Notes: generated from the letters alone by a model not told the origin. A stretch of DNA of 64,000 nucleotides from Pseudotamlana agarivorans (GCF_001642835.1 NZ_LXEI01000003.1:186001-250000), one strand, 5' to 3'. Positions 44,298 to 53,827 are shown, counted from the stretch's first letter. Numbers and translations are program-made.

Positions 44298-44957
44298 TTA
44301 AAACAAAGTAAAAAGCATCGTAACAAGGCATCCCTTGCCATCATTTAAAATTTGTTTACCAAGGAGTTTGATTTCTTTAACTTTAAAATGAAAAGGAGCT
44401 GCCAAAATATCAACACCACTGTTTTTCTTGATTCGAATGCCCTGTCCAGAAATGATGTCTGTATTTGGGGTGAAATTTCCTGATGGCAAGTGTTCGGTTA
44501 GAATGATGTATTTGTAGTCGTATAGTTTTTTTAGAATATTCTGAATTTCAGCATTGGATAGGTGTTGCAAAACTTGCCTTAGGATGATACAATCGGCAGG
44601 AGGTAATTCATCTTTTGAAATGTCTAAACATTGAAAACTTACTTTTTCTGAAGGGTAAAGCTTTTTGTTTCTGTTGATGAGGTTTTCAACAATATCAATA
44701 GCGTTATAGTACTTTGTAAAAGGTAAAAGTTGTTTGCCGATATTGAAATCGCCACAGCCTAAGTCGCAAACGATTAAATTGTTATCGTGGGTTTTAAAAA
44801 AATGGGTGACTGCATTTAAATAAGGTATGGTGATTTCGGGATCATGGGATCCAGAACCAGAGTAAAAATCATGGTCGTTTCCACCCCAAAGATGACGTTC
44901 GTAAATTTGATCCATTACGGCTTTCGTGGGCCAGGGTTGTTTGTTTTTTTTAGTCAC
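44298..44957 (-). CDS. Class I SAM-dependent methyltransferase
   Basis: A 219-residue methyltransferase. The SAM-binding motif I is NLIVCDLGCGDFNIGKQLL near residue 60, then YNAIDIVENLINRNK (acidic loop), FQCLDISKDELPPADCIILRQVLQHLSN (motif III/IV) and YKYIILTEHL. The start is GTG at 44957, whose G is the last base of the upstream trmH-like stop codon (TAGTG), so translation is coupled. The acceptor is unknown. The coupling to an RNA 2'-O-methylase suggests an RNA or translation-related target, but this is inference. Confidence 0.85.
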   Translation of the reverse strand: MTKKNKQPWPTKAVMDQIYERHLWGGNDHDFYSGSGSHDPEITIPYLNAVTHFFKTHDNNLIVCDLGCGDFNIGKQLLPFTKYYNAIDIVENLINRNKKLYPSEKVSFQCLDISKDELPPADCIILRQVLQHLSNAEIQNILKKLYDYKYIILTEHLPSGNFTPNTDIISGQGIRIKKNSGVDILAAPFHFKVKEIKLLGKQILNDGKGCLVTMLFTLF

Positions 44958-45490
44958 TACAATGCTTTCAGCTTACTAAAAATATCCCATACCACAACAC
45001 CACAACTCACCGATATATTTAAAGAATGTTTAGTTCCAAACTGCGGAATTTCAATTATAGCATCACTAGCTGAGACTACCTCTTGGGAAACACCTTTAAC
45101 TTCATTTCCAAAAACAAGCGCGTATTTGGTGTTGGTTTCAACAGTGAAATCATTTAACATGGTGGCGTTTTCAGCCTGCTCTATCGAAGCGATTTTGATG
45201 CCTTCAACTTTCAGTTTTTCAATTAAATCGATGGTGTTTTCAACATATTCCCAAGCTACGGTTTCCGTGCTGCCCAGTGCGGTTTTATGAATATCTTTAT
45301 GAGGTGGTTTTGCCGTAATGCCGCAGAGGTAAATTTTTTCAATTAAAAAGGCGTCGCTGGTACGAAATACCGAACCGATATTGTTTAAGCTTCGTATGTT
45401 GTCCAGAATAATGATAATTGGTGTTTTTTTAGCCTCTTTGAAGTCCTCGACACTCAAACGGTCTAATTCACTATTTTTTAATTTGCGCAT
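44957..45490 (-). CDS. TrmH/SpoU-family RNA 2'-O-methyltransferase
   Basis: A 177-residue SPOUT methylase that methylates ribose 2'-OH in tRNA or rRNA. Motif 1 is IILDNIRSLNNIGSVFRTSDAF, motif 2 YALVFGNEVKGVSQEV and motif 3 IPQFGTKHSLNISVSCGVVVWD. These are all of the TrmH type, and the knotted SAM site is complete. The frame opens at a TTG at 45541, but the extra 17 residues merely translate a copy of the 13-base repeat, so I choose the ATG at 45490 (MRKLKNSELDRLSVEDF). Its stop codon overlaps the start of the next methyltransferase gene by one base. Confidence 0.9.
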   Translation of the reverse strand: MRKLKNSELDRLSVEDFKEAKKTPIIIILDNIRSLNNIGSVFRTSDAFLIEKIYLCGITAKPPHKDIHKTALGSTETVAWEYVENTIDLIEKLKVEGIKIASIEQAENATMLNDFTVETNTKYALVFGNEVKGVSQEVVSASDAIIEIPQFGTKHSLNISVSCGVVVWDIFSKLKAL

Positions 45491-45508
45491 TGTTTTATCT
45501 TTTTCTTC

Positions 45509-45521
45509 TTCCGCGAAAGCG
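45509..45521 (+). repeat. 13-base motif copy 5 (TTCCGCGAAAGCG)
   Basis: Fifth + strand copy of TTCCGCGRMAGCG, just upstream of the trmH-like start codon. Confidence 0.7.
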
Positions 45522-45713
45522 AAAATGCTATAGTTTAACAAGATAACTGACTTAAAACCGGATGTATGCAGGGTGTTATCTTATTTGTTGACATCTATTT
45601 TTAATTGTAAATAACTTGTAATGCTTCGATTTCAAAAAAAATCAAATTAACGTTACATTAGCAAACTTGTAATTTGCGCAAAAATAATATATAAAAATCA
45701 TTTACCATTGAGA

Positions 45714-45731
45714 TTTCCGTTTTCACGGAAA
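45714..45731 (+). other. Hairpin abutting the first mutS start codon
   Basis: TTTCCGT (45714-45720) and ACGGAAA (45725-45731) form a 7-bp stem around TTTC. The last A is the first base of the ATG at 45731. It could mask that start and favour the in-frame ATG at 45746. Confidence 0.45.
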
Positions 45732-48355
45732 TGAAAAAAATCAAGATGAAAAAAGCCAAAAAAGAAACCCCGTTAATGAAACAGTACAATGCGATTAAAG
45801 CAAAGTATCCCGATGCTTTATTGTTGTTTCGTGTGGGCGATTTTTATGAAACTTTTGGTTCTGATGCTGTGAAAACGGCTGGAATTTTAGGTATTATTTT
45901 AACCAAGCGTGGGGCAGGTAGCGAGAGTGAAACCGCTTTAGCAGGTTTTCCGCACCACTCCTTAAATACCTATTTACCTAAATTAGTAAAGGCTGGTGAG
46001 CGTGTGGCTATTTGCGATCAGTTGGAAGACCCAAAGCAAACAAAATCCATTGTAAAACGTGGTGTTACCGAACTGGTTACACCAGGTGTGGCCCTTAATG
46101 ATGAGGTTTTAGTATCGAAATCGAATAACTTTTTATGTTCGGTTTATTTTGATAAAAAGCATATAGGCGTTTCATTTTTAGATATTTCTACGGGTGAATT
46201 TTTAACCTCACAAGGGAATGCCGAGTATATCGATAAACTGCTTCAAAATTTTAGTCCGAGTGAGGTTTTAGTCTCCAAGCAAAAACGCAGTTTATTTGCC
46301 GAGACCTTTGGAAACGATTTTCATACGTTTTATTTAGAAGACTGGGTCTATCAAAGCGATTATGCCTACGAAACCCTAATAAAACATTTTGATACGAAAA
46401 CGCTTAAAGGCTTTGGTGTCGAAGAGCTGCATGAAGGGATTATCGCTTCGGGCTCAATTTTACATTATTTAGGAGAAACCCAGCACAAAAAGTTGCAGCA
46501 TATCACGTCGATATCGCGTATCGCGGAAGATGATTATGTATGGATGGATCGTTTTACCATTAGAAATTTAGAGCTATACAACTCCACCAACAATAACGCG
46601 GTAACCCTTTTAAATGTCATTGATAAAACCATTTCCCCTATGGGCGGAAGGCTACTTAAGCGTTGGTTGGCCTTGCCTTTAAAAAATATTGAGAAGATTA
46701 AAAGCAGGCATGAGGTGGTTCGTTTTCTAACTAAGGAAGACGGCGTGCTTCAAAAAATTCAAAATCACATTAAACATATTGGCGATTTAGAGCGCTTAAT
46801 TTCTAAAATTGCTACTGGTAAGGTGAATCCGCGTGAGGTTATTCAACTTAAAAATTCACTTGAAGCGATTGTGCCTATAAAGACGTTGGCGTCTGACTGC
46901 GATAACGAATCCTTGAAAATTATTGGAGATACCTTGCAGAGCTGTGATGTGCTTCGAGATAAAATTAAAAAGACTTTAAATGAAGAGGCTCCGGTAAATT
47001 TATTGAAAGGGCGTACCATTGCAGATGGTTTTTCTGAAGAGTTGGACGAGCTTCGAAATTTGTCTAAATCAGGGAAAGATTATTTAGATGCCATGCTAGA
47101 GCGTGAAAGCGAACGTACTGGCATAACCTCCTTAAAAATTGCCTCGAACAATGTGTTTGGCTACTATATTGAAGTTAGAAACACGCATAAAGATAAAGTA
47201 CCAGCCGAGTGGATTAGGAAGCAAACTTTAGTGAATGCCGAACGGTATATTACCGAAGAACTTAAAGAGTACGAAGCTAAAATTCTAGGTGCTGAAGACC
47301 GCATACAAGCTATAGAACAACAGTTGTTTTCCGATTTAGTTGTTTGGATGAATCAATACATTAAACCAGTGCAGCAAAATGCGTATTTGGTTGGGCAACT
47401 GGATTGTTTATGCGGATTTTCACAATTGGCAAAAGACAATAATTACATTTACCCCACCATTGATACCTCTTATGATTTAGAGATTACCGATGGGCGTCAC
47501 CCTGTTATTGAAAAACAATTGCCTATTGGGGAAGCTTATATCGCGAATAACGTTTTTCTAGATCGCGAATCGCAGCAAATTATAATGATAACCGGACCTA
47601 ATATGTCGGGTAAATCGGCGATATTAAGACAAACAGCACTTATTGTGTTATTGGCTCAAATAGGAAGTTTTGTACCTGCAAAAGCGGCGAAAATTGGAGT
47701 GGTCGATAAGATTTTTACGCGTGTGGGGGCTAGTGATAATATTTCTATGGGAGAATCGACATTCATGGTGGAAATGAATGAAACGGCTTCTATCCTTAAT
47801 AATATATCCAATCGTAGTTTGGTACTGCTCGACGAAATTGGTCGTGGTACCAGTACTTACGATGGGATTTCCATCGCTTGGGCCATTAGCGAATATTTAC
47901 ATGAACATCCGGCAAAGCCTAAAACACTCTTTGCTACGCATTATCATGAACTTAATGAAATGTGTGAAACCTTTGGGCGTATAAAAAACTTTAATGTATC
48001 GGTAAAGGAGTTAAAGGATAATGTGCTTTTTTTAAGAAAACTGGTTGAAGGTGGTAGCGAGCATAGTTTTGGTATTCATGTGGCTAAAATGGCCGGCATG
48101 CCACAGCAAGTTTTACATCGTGCGAACAAAATTTTAAAGAAGTTAGAGAAGTCACATTCTAGTGAGGAACTTACCGATAAAGTGAAATCGATAGATGATG
48201 ATATGCAGCTCAGTTTTTTCAATTTAGACGACCCATTATTGGAAAATATCAAGGAAGAAATTTTAGAAACTGATATTGATACACTTACACCGGTAGAAGC
48301 GCTTATGAAATTAAATGAAATTAAAAGAATGCTGGTAAAGAAAAAGCAGGCTTAA
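45731..48355 (+). CDS. mutS: DNA mismatch repair protein MutS
   Basis: An 874-residue mismatch-recognition ATPase. The N-terminal mismatch-binding motif [16 protein letters not shown] contains the Phe-x-Glu wedge. Connector, core and clamp domains follow, and then the ABC-type ATPase with Walker [15 protein letters not shown], the [14 protein letters not shown] signature region, Walker [22 protein letters not shown] and the ATHYHEL switch. The C-terminus ends in the short helical dimerisation tail. The start is either 45731 or, by comparison with usual MutS N-termini ([14 protein letters not shown]), the ATG at 45746. A small hairpin overlaps the upstream start. It works with MutL, not in the window. 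Confidence 0.97.
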   Translation: MKKIKMKKAKKETPLMKQYNAIKAKYPDALLLFRVGDFYETFGSDAVKTAGILGIILTKRGAGSESETALAGFPHHSLNTYLPKLVKAGERVAICDQLEDPKQTKSIVKRGVTELVTPGVALNDEVLVSKSNNFLCSVYFDKKHIGVSFLDISTGEFLTSQGNAEYIDKLLQNFSPSEVLVSKQKRSLFAETFGNDFHTFYLEDWVYQSDYAYETLIKHFDTKTLKGFGVEELHEGIIASGSILHYLGETQHKKLQHITSISRIAEDDYVWMDRFTIRNLELYNSTNNNAVTLLNVIDKTISPMGGRLLKRWLALPLKNIEKIKSRHEVVRFLTKEDGVLQKIQNHIKHIGDLERLISKIATGKVNPREVIQLKNSLEAIVPIKTLASDCDNESLKIIGDTLQSCDVLRDKIKKTLNEEAPVNLLKGRTIADGFSEELDELRNLSKSGKDYLDAMLERESERTGITSLKIASNNVFGYYIEVRNTHKDKVPAEWIRKQTLVNAERYITEELKEYEAKILGAEDRIQAIEQQLFSDLVVWMNQYIKPVQQNAYLVGQLDCLCGFSQLAKDNNYIYPTIDTSYDLEITDGRHPVIEKQLPIGEAYIANNVFLDRESQQIIMITGPNMSGKSAILRQTALIVLLAQIGSFVPAKAAKIGVVDKIFTRVGASDNISMGESTFMVEMNETASILNNISNRSLVLLDEIGRGTSTYDGISIAWAISEYLHEHPAKPKTLFATHYHELNEMCETFGRIKNFNVSVKELKDNVLFLRKLVEGGSEHSFGIHVAKMAGMPQQVLHRANKILKKLEKSHSSEELTDKVKSIDDDMQLSFFNLDDPLLENIKEEILETDIDTLTPVEALMKLNEIKRMLVKKKQA

Positions 48356-48452
48356 AAATAATTTGAAAAATTTTTAAAAAAGGCTTTGGTATTTGTTTAA
48401 AAGTGTTAAATTTGCACCCGCAATAGCAATGTTGCTCGTTCATAAAAAGACT

Positions 48453-48524
48453 GCGAAAGTAGCTCAGGGGTAGAGCATCACCTTGCCAAGGTGAGGGTCG
48501 CGGGTTCAAATCCCGTCTTTCGCT
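48453..48524 (+). tRNA. tRNA-Gly (anticodon GCC)
   Basis: A complete cloverleaf of 72 bases: acceptor GCGAAAG/CTTTCGC, D arm AGCTCAGGGGTAGAGC, anticodon stem-loop CACCTTGCCAAGGTG with GCC at the centre, and T arm GCGGGTTCAAATCCCGT. CCA is not encoded. It sits 98 bases after mutS and 27 before tRNA-Leu, probably one transcript. Confidence 0.97.
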
Positions 48525-48551
48525 CTGAAACTTTCTTAAAAATATTCCAAT

Positions 48552-48635
48552 GCTGAAGTGGTGGAATTGGTAGACACGTTGGACTTAAAATCCAATGTCC
48601 ATTAGGACGTACGGGTTCAAGTCCCGTCTTCAGTA
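48552..48635 (+). tRNA. tRNA-Leu (anticodon TAA)
   Basis: A class II tRNA of 84 bases: acceptor GCTGAAG/CTTCAGT (first pair G-U), D loop GGTGGAATTGGTAGACAC, anticodon loop CTTAAAA with TAA, a variable arm GTCCATTAGGACG and T arm ACGGGTTCAAGTCCCGT. Discriminator A, as expected for Leu. A terminator begins two bases later. Confidence 0.96.
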
Positions 48636-48636
48636 C

Positions 48637-48670
48637 AAAGCCTCATCTTTTATAAGATGAGGCTTTTTTT
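48637..48670 (+). terminator. Terminator of the tRNA-Gly/tRNA-Leu transcript
   Basis: AAAGCCTCATCTT pairs with AAGATGAGGCTTT around a short loop and ends in seven Ts. The following 150 bases hold nothing I recognise. Confidence 0.88.
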
Positions 48671-48828
48671 ATGCTTTAAATTATCTTCTTTAAGACCTGC
48701 AAATTTCGGGGATCAATCCTAATTGTTGTGTTTATAAAAATTGGTGTGGATCTTTTTAACTAAAATTTCTTATTATCAAAATCAGGAAATATAAAAAACT
48801 TCAGACTATCAAATATCGCATGTTATAC

Positions 48829-48862
48829 AGACCTTTCAGGTTTTTAAAACCTGAAAGGTCTT
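48829..48862. repeat. Perfect inverted repeat (GACCTTTCAGGTTTT arms)
   Basis: GACCTTTCAGGTTTT and AAAACCTGAAAGGTC are perfect inverted copies separated by one base, followed by TTTTT. No gene ends within 190 bases on the + strand apart from the tRNAs, which already have a terminator. I recall similar dispersed palindromes between genes of many Bacteroidota, so it is probably a repeat unit rather than a dedicated terminator. Confidence 0.6.
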
Positions 48863-48916
48863 TTTAAGTAAACATAAAACTCTGTATTCACAAGACCTCT
48901 TCAAGTTTCATAAAAA

Positions 48917-48948
48917 CAAAAAGCCCAGCGATGAAGCCAGACTTTTTG
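48917..48948 (-). terminator. Terminator of the HmuR/HmuY operon
   Basis: On the minus strand AAAAAGTCTGGC and GCTGGGCTTTTT pair (with wobble pairs) around a five-base loop and end in a T run, about 30 bases beyond the stop at 48977. Confidence 0.6.
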
Positions 48949-48976
48949 AAGAGAAACTATTGTAGTTGATAATAGC

Positions 48977-50230
48977 TTAATTAAGCACCAATTTTTTGGT
49001 TAATGATGTTGTTCCCGATGTAAATTGCAATACATAGATTCCACTGTTTAAAGCCGTTAAATCTAAGGTTTTGTTATAAAAACCAGCTTGACTGTCCAAT
49101 GTGGTTTCAAGTACTTTTTGTCCTGCCGTGTTGAAAATAGCGATGGTGTTATTGCTACTACTTAATTGATTCACATCGTATACTAGATTTACCAGTTTGT
49201 CTGTAGAAGGATTTGGGTAAATACCAAAGGCTACTTGTTCTGAGACGTTATTAATATCTAAAGTTGAAGTGACATCTTCAAATTTAAATTGGATATCTCC
49301 AGTACTTCCTCCGCCAAAAGCTGTGAAATACATTCTGTATACAGTACCATTTGCATATTTCACATAGTACGCTTGGTTTGTATTGGTGTCGTAAGTATAA
49401 GAGGCATTCAGACTTTTCCAATCATAACCAATAGTATTAATATCGTCGCTGTAAGTTAGGCTTGGGTTACTTGCCTTAGTAGGCTCGTCGTTTTTAGCAA
49501 CGCTAACCGTAGTATTTTGTAAAACGCCTGTTACAGGGTAATATGTAGTGCCATCACCATAGTAATCGGTAGCATATTTGGTGAAAACAAAATCCCAATC
49601 GGCTGTTGCTGGTTCGGCTACCACTTCATTAGCATTTTCCAAAGAGTAGTAGTTATACGTGTTGTTTGGGTTATTCGTATTGACTATAGTAGCGGATTGG
49701 TCTGCTCCCCAAGTGGATGTTCCCGCATTCCATGTTGAGAATTTAATGGTATAAGCACCGTAATAATCTTCAATAATTAGTTTTCTGTAAGTACCATCGG
49801 CGTATTTTAAAACAAATATAATAGAGCCCGTAACATGGTGGTTTGCAGGGTTGTATTCACCCCATCCGAAGGAAGCAGATCCTTGATCTATAGCCCCTAA
49901 TGTCCATGCTGTTTCCGAATTGTGTAAAGCGGTCCAATTACTTTCGTTAGAAACATCAATTGATGCCCAGTTGTTTATATCGTTTGAGGCTTCAAAAACC
50001 GAAATACCACGGCCCTCATTAACTCGAACGCCCATATTTCGTGCACTCGTTCTTAAAAATGCTAAATCCCATGAATCTTTAGCAAAAGCTGTTGCAGATT
50101 CGGTGTTTAATTTATAGAATATTTGGTTGGCATAATCTGCACCCATACTTAGATTTACTGTTTTTTCTTGTGCTTGTGTTGATAAACAGACACAGAATAA
50201 CGCTAATAATAATTGTAATTTTGATGTCAT
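48977..50230 (-). CDS. Secreted HmuY-like protein with T9SS C-terminal tail
   Basis: A 417-residue secreted protein. A signal peptide (MTSKLQLLLALFCVCLSTQAQ) is followed by two HmuY-like halves with the hallmark pattern SWDLAFLRTSARNMG (about 53-67) and DWDFVFTKYATDYYGDG (about 205-221), plus segments such as GTYRKLIIEDYYGAYTIKF and GTVYRMYFTAFGGGSTGDIQFKF. The last ~75 residues (VAFGIYPNPSTDKLVNLVYD to SLTKKLVLN) are a type IX secretion sorting domain, so it is exported to the surface or medium. It is the third gene of the receptor operon, 30 bases after the HmuY lipoprotein, and likely scavenges haem. Confidence 0.87.
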   Translation of the reverse strand: MTSKLQLLLALFCVCLSTQAQEKTVNLSMGADYANQIFYKLNTESATAFAKDSWDLAFLRTSARNMGVRVNEGRGISVFEASNDINNWASIDVSNESNWTALHNSETAWTLGAIDQGSASFGWGEYNPANHHVTGSIIFVLKYADGTYRKLIIEDYYGAYTIKFSTWNAGTSTWGADQSATIVNTNNPNNTYNYYSLENANEVVAEPATADWDFVFTKYATDYYGDGTTYYPVTGVLQNTTVSVAKNDEPTKASNPSLTYSDDINTIGYDWKSLNASYTYDTNTNQAYYVKYANGTVYRMYFTAFGGGSTGDIQFKFEDVTSTLDINNVSEQVAFGIYPNPSTDKLVNLVYDVNQLSSSNNTIAIFNTAGQKVLETTLDSQAGFYNKTLDLTALNSGIYVLQFTSGTTSLTKKLVLN

Positions 50231-50260
50231 AGTGGTTCTTTTTTTAGGATTTATAAATGG

Positions 50261-51670
50261 TTATTGTAAAAGATTATATTCAAATTCGGGGTAGCCACGA
50301 TCGCCGTTACTGTTTGTCATGGCTAAAAATTTAATTTTGTAGATGTTTCCGTTGGCGTCTTTTAGGATGTAGAATTTATCAGCAAAAACGGTACGTTCAA
50401 AAACATCACGCCAGTTGCTCCCAATGGCAGTTTGATCTTTAGAAAATAAAGAAGAATTTACATGGCTCAAATTGAAGTCGTCATAAGACAGATTGGTAGC
50501 CTCGACCTTGTAAGCTGTAACATCGCTTTTGTTATTATGAATCACATAGTCTGAAAAGCCATAGCTTCCAGCGTCTTCAAGGATGTTAGTAAATACCGTA
50601 AAACACAAATCCCATTTGTCTTTTTCAGGTTCTACCGATACTATGGTATTGGTGTTGAAACTAAAATGATTGAAGTTGTAATTTGCATTTTTTGAAATAC
50701 TGATTTCCTGATGTGTTGTTTCGTTTACATTAGCATATTGTAATAGGTAGCCATCGTTTTGTCTTAGTATTCTAATTTTTTTCCAGCCCCTCGCATTTCC
50801 AGCGATCGTAGTAGAGCCAACAGTGGCTTCTTCCGCCCCAACTTCGTAGCCTAGATTAACCAGGTACACCGGGTTTTCATTATCGTTTTCTGAAATTTCG
50901 GCAATGGCCGTTTCTAGAATATCACCATTTGGTGCATCAACGTAAGCGGCGTTATCAGGATTAAAAGTGCCTACGGCCACCTCTCTTTGCATTGTTTTAA
51001 TATCAGCTTCAGTCACCTTATCAATATCGGTGGCTTCTAATGCTTTTGTAGCCATATAAATGGATCCGTTTATAGTGACTCTAAATCGGTTGCCATTGTA
51101 AAATCCTAAATCCCAAGAGTCTCGTGGTGCTGTTGTTTCACTCTGGCTACTTAAATCGATATATACTTGATTTTTTTGGTTAGGACCGCCAACTTGAGGA
51201 CTTAGACTTCCGCCTTGAGCGGCAGAACTGTTAATGGTAAACGTCGAGTAACCTTGGATGCGGCTTGCGGTATATTCGATATTTGAGATACTGAATTTAA
51301 TCTCGGTCGTTTCATCTAAGCTACTGTTTAAAGTTTTAAATTGAATGGCATTTTCAGAATCTCCAGCATTGATTTGTAAGTTAATTTGATTGTTTTCAGC
51401 TTCAGGAATGGTTGTAAAATCTGTACCATAAATCGCATTTTTCGCTTCTATTTGGATTCTTAGCGTGCCATTTTCTATGGCTTCTTCCGAGTAAATCAAA
51501 GGGATAGCATTGTCATTGGTACGTTGCATGTCTGTTAGGTTCTTGGATATGGATCCAAAAGCCACAACAAATGGGTCGCTATCTAAAGTAGTGTCCTCAC
51601 TACAAGAACTTAGGTTTAAAGCCAAGCCTAAGCACATTAATAAGGCGTATATTTTCGGTGGTCGTTTCAT
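50261..51670 (-). CDS. HmuY-family haem-binding lipoprotein
   Basis: A 469-residue lipoprotein with a lipobox LNLSSC (Cys23). An N-terminal Ig/Calx-beta-like section of about 120 residues precedes two HmuY repeats, visible in SWDLGFYNGNRFRVTINGSIYMATKALEATDID and KWDLCFTVFTNILEDAGSYGFSDYVIHN, and GWKKIRILRQNDGYLLQYANVN. HmuY proteins capture haem from host or environmental proteins and pass it to HmuR. The gene starts four bases after the receptor gene stop, so the pair is co-translated. HmuY proteins are well studied in Porphyromonas; the ligand here is inferred. Confidence 0.87.
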   Translation of the reverse strand: MKRPPKIYALLMCLGLALNLSSCSEDTTLDSDPFVVAFGSISKNLTDMQRTNDNAIPLIYSEEAIENGTLRIQIEAKNAIYGTDFTTIPEAENNQINLQINAGDSENAIQFKTLNSSLDETTEIKFSISNIEYTASRIQGYSTFTINSSAAQGGSLSPQVGGPNQKNQVYIDLSSQSETTAPRDSWDLGFYNGNRFRVTINGSIYMATKALEATDIDKVTEADIKTMQREVAVGTFNPDNAAYVDAPNGDILETAIAEISENDNENPVYLVNLGYEVGAEEATVGSTTIAGNARGWKKIRILRQNDGYLLQYANVNETTHQEISISKNANYNFNHFSFNTNTIVSVEPEKDKWDLCFTVFTNILEDAGSYGFSDYVIHNNKSDVTAYKVEATNLSYDDFNLSHVNSSLFSKDQTAIGSNWRDVFERTVFADKFYILKDANGNIYKIKFLAMTNSNGDRGYPEFEYNLLQ

Positions 51671-51674
51671 TGGT

Positions 51675-53810
51675 TTAAAGGTTTAAATTGTAGGCTAGTT
51701 TTAAGAAGAATGATCGGCCGTAGGCAAGTGGAATAAATTCGGGAGCAGCATCGTGCGCTCCTCCTGAAAAGGCATCAGTTTCTATACTCGAAATATCGAA
51801 TAGGTTTTTTACGCCTAAAGTGGTTTCTAATTTTTTGTCTAAAAATGATTTTTTAAAAGTGGCATCTAACCAATCGTATGCTTCGGTTGTTCCTTTTTGG
51901 AACTCTTGATCGCCTTGATCGTTTGTGCGTTCCACGAATTGGTGTTGTCTGCCTGTATGCTTAAAATATAGGGCTGCAGAAGCGTTCCATTTTGGAATGA
52001 GGTAATTTATTGTACTGTTTATTTGAAAACTGTAAAGGAAATCATCAAGGGGCGTAGCATGACTGTCTAAAATTTTTGAAATCCCTAAAACAGAAGCACC
52101 CAGTCGCACATTAAGTCGGTTTATTTGATATGTGTTTTCTGAAGTTATCCCTATAGCTTTGTAAGAATCAATATTTTGGTATTGGTAGGATAGTGGACTT
52201 TGTTCGACAATGGTGAGTTCAATACGGTCTTGAACACTTAAATATGACGCGGTAATTTTATTTTTTAGCCTACTGTTATTTGAAAGTGCAGTGATTTTTT
52301 TTAAGTGCAGAAAGGCCGATAAACCATTTTCAGGATTTAAATCGGGATTTCCTTGCACATTGTGATTTACATCTACAAAATAGGTGTAAAGCTCATCGTA
52401 GTTTGGTGTTCGGTTTGACGATCCTAAAACGCCTCGAAGCTCTATACCTTTATTAAATAGGTATTTGGAACTTAATGAAAACACATATTGGTCGTCAAAC
52501 AAATTAGTGAACGATACACGTGCTCCTGGGCGTAATGAAAAACGTTCTGAAAGTTCTATTTCCGAAGAAGCAAAAAAATCATAATTATCTAAGCGTTGTT
52601 TAGCTTCGTTTTCATCTGTGTTCACGGTGATGGCTAATGGAGAACCGTAACCACTTTCGTTAGTAAGTTCGTAACCTGCTTGTAAATTAAATTGATTTGT
52701 TTGTATGAGGTTACTGAAGGTACCGCGGGAGAAAAAGGCTTGTCTGCTTAAATATTCACCACGTTGTATGTTCAGTTTTTCATCTTCTCGAATGCGATAA
52801 GTGTAGGTTTCAAGGTCTTTAACTTGTTCTTGATACGATACTGAAATGTTGTAATTAACGTGCTTTCCAAGTAAGCCATTGGAATTTAAATGATGAATAA
52901 AACGGTTGTTAAAAAACGTTTGGTCTAAGGCTAAAGGATCGCTAGTGTCTGTAGCGGTATTTTCATTAGGGTCTACCGTACTATTGTATTCGTTTATAAC
53001 TTCGTTAAAATAGTCGAATTTGTAAAAAATGTTGAATTGCCCTTTTTTGTAATTAAGTAGAATTTTAGCATTGTTTTGTAGCTTGGGTAGCCATTCGTGG
53101 CCGCGTAAACCATCATTTTTATCGTAAACTTCACCCTGTTTATCGCCCCAAACACCAGCAAAATCATTTCTAGTATATACGGCGCTTCCAAAAATGTCTT
53201 CTGTGAAATTATGACTTAAATTAAGGGACTGGATGTGACGGCCTTTATCAAACCACTCGTACTCATCACCAACGGTTTCTTCCTGAGCGTACACTTGAAT
53301 TCGGGTTTTTTCGCGAATGGATTTTTTAGTGATGATATTAATCACACCAGAAACAGCATTGGCACCGTATTGCACACCCATAGCTCCTTCAATAATTTCT
53401 ACACTTTGTGTGTCATCTAAGTTGATTAGGGTGAGGTCTACATTGTTTCCAACCCCTTCTTCATTTATAATAGGCACATTATCGATAAGGATTTTGAAAT
53501 ATTGGGCATCTAAACCGAATAGGCTTACGCCTGTTTTTCCGGTTGATGCGTTTGGGATGATATTAATATTTAAGGTTTGATTTAGTAAATCCGATAGGTT
53601 TATGGCAGCACGTTGCTCGATTTCTTTTCGGTTAATCACTTTTACTTCAAAAATGGATTTATCGACCGATTGGGGATTGTATTGTCCTGTAATAACGACT
53701 TCATCGAGTTCTTCCAATTTGGTAGAATCTTTAGCTACCTCTTGTGAAAAGCTATAAGCGCTAAAAATTATTGAAAAAAAGATGATGATATTGTTTTTAT
53801 TTAGACTCAT
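51675..53810 (-). CDS. TonB-dependent haem receptor, HmuR-like
   Basis: A 711-residue outer-membrane receptor. A signal peptide (ending AYSFSQ) leads into a TonB-box-like LDEVVITG (about 34-41), a plug with SLFGLDAQYFKILIDNVPI, VEIIEGAMGVQYGANAVSGVINI, and a 22-strand barrel ending in the outer-membrane Phe-rich strand SFFLKLAYNLNL. A haem-receptor signature is visible: a FRAP-like SNRTPNYDELY, then NHNVQGNPDLNPENG, giving a His before the NPDL box, as in HemR/HmuR-type proteins. It heads the leftward operon with two HmuY proteins. The operator-like dyad upstream suggests iron control. Confidence 0.9.
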   Translation of the reverse strand: MSLNKNNIIIFFSIIFSAYSFSQEVAKDSTKLEELDEVVITGQYNPQSVDKSIFEVKVINRKEIEQRAAINLSDLLNQTLNINIIPNASTGKTGVSLFGLDAQYFKILIDNVPIINEEGVGNNVDLTLINLDDTQSVEIIEGAMGVQYGANAVSGVINIITKKSIREKTRIQVYAQEETVGDEYEWFDKGRHIQSLNLSHNFTEDIFGSAVYTRNDFAGVWGDKQGEVYDKNDGLRGHEWLPKLQNNAKILLNYKKGQFNIFYKFDYFNEVINEYNSTVDPNENTATDTSDPLALDQTFFNNRFIHHLNSNGLLGKHVNYNISVSYQEQVKDLETYTYRIREDEKLNIQRGEYLSRQAFFSRGTFSNLIQTNQFNLQAGYELTNESGYGSPLAITVNTDENEAKQRLDNYDFFASSEIELSERFSLRPGARVSFTNLFDDQYVFSLSSKYLFNKGIELRGVLGSSNRTPNYDELYTYFVDVNHNVQGNPDLNPENGLSAFLHLKKITALSNNSRLKNKITASYLSVQDRIELTIVEQSPLSYQYQNIDSYKAIGITSENTYQINRLNVRLGASVLGISKILDSHATPLDDFLYSFQINSTINYLIPKWNASAALYFKHTGRQHQFVERTNDQGDQEFQKGTTEAYDWLDATFKKSFLDKKLETTLGVKNLFDISSIETDAFSGGAHDAAPEFIPLAYGRSFFLKLAYNLNL

Positions 53811-53827
53811 TCTATATAAATTTGCGG

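Noticed and set aside
45491-45541. N-terminal extension of the trmH-like protein (FAFAEEE)
   Set aside because: It starts at a TTG and translates the 13-base repeat; homologues begin at the ATG at 45490.
48321-48509. Minus-strand frame across the mutS end and tRNA-Gly
   Set aside because: It overlaps a complete tRNA and has no family features.
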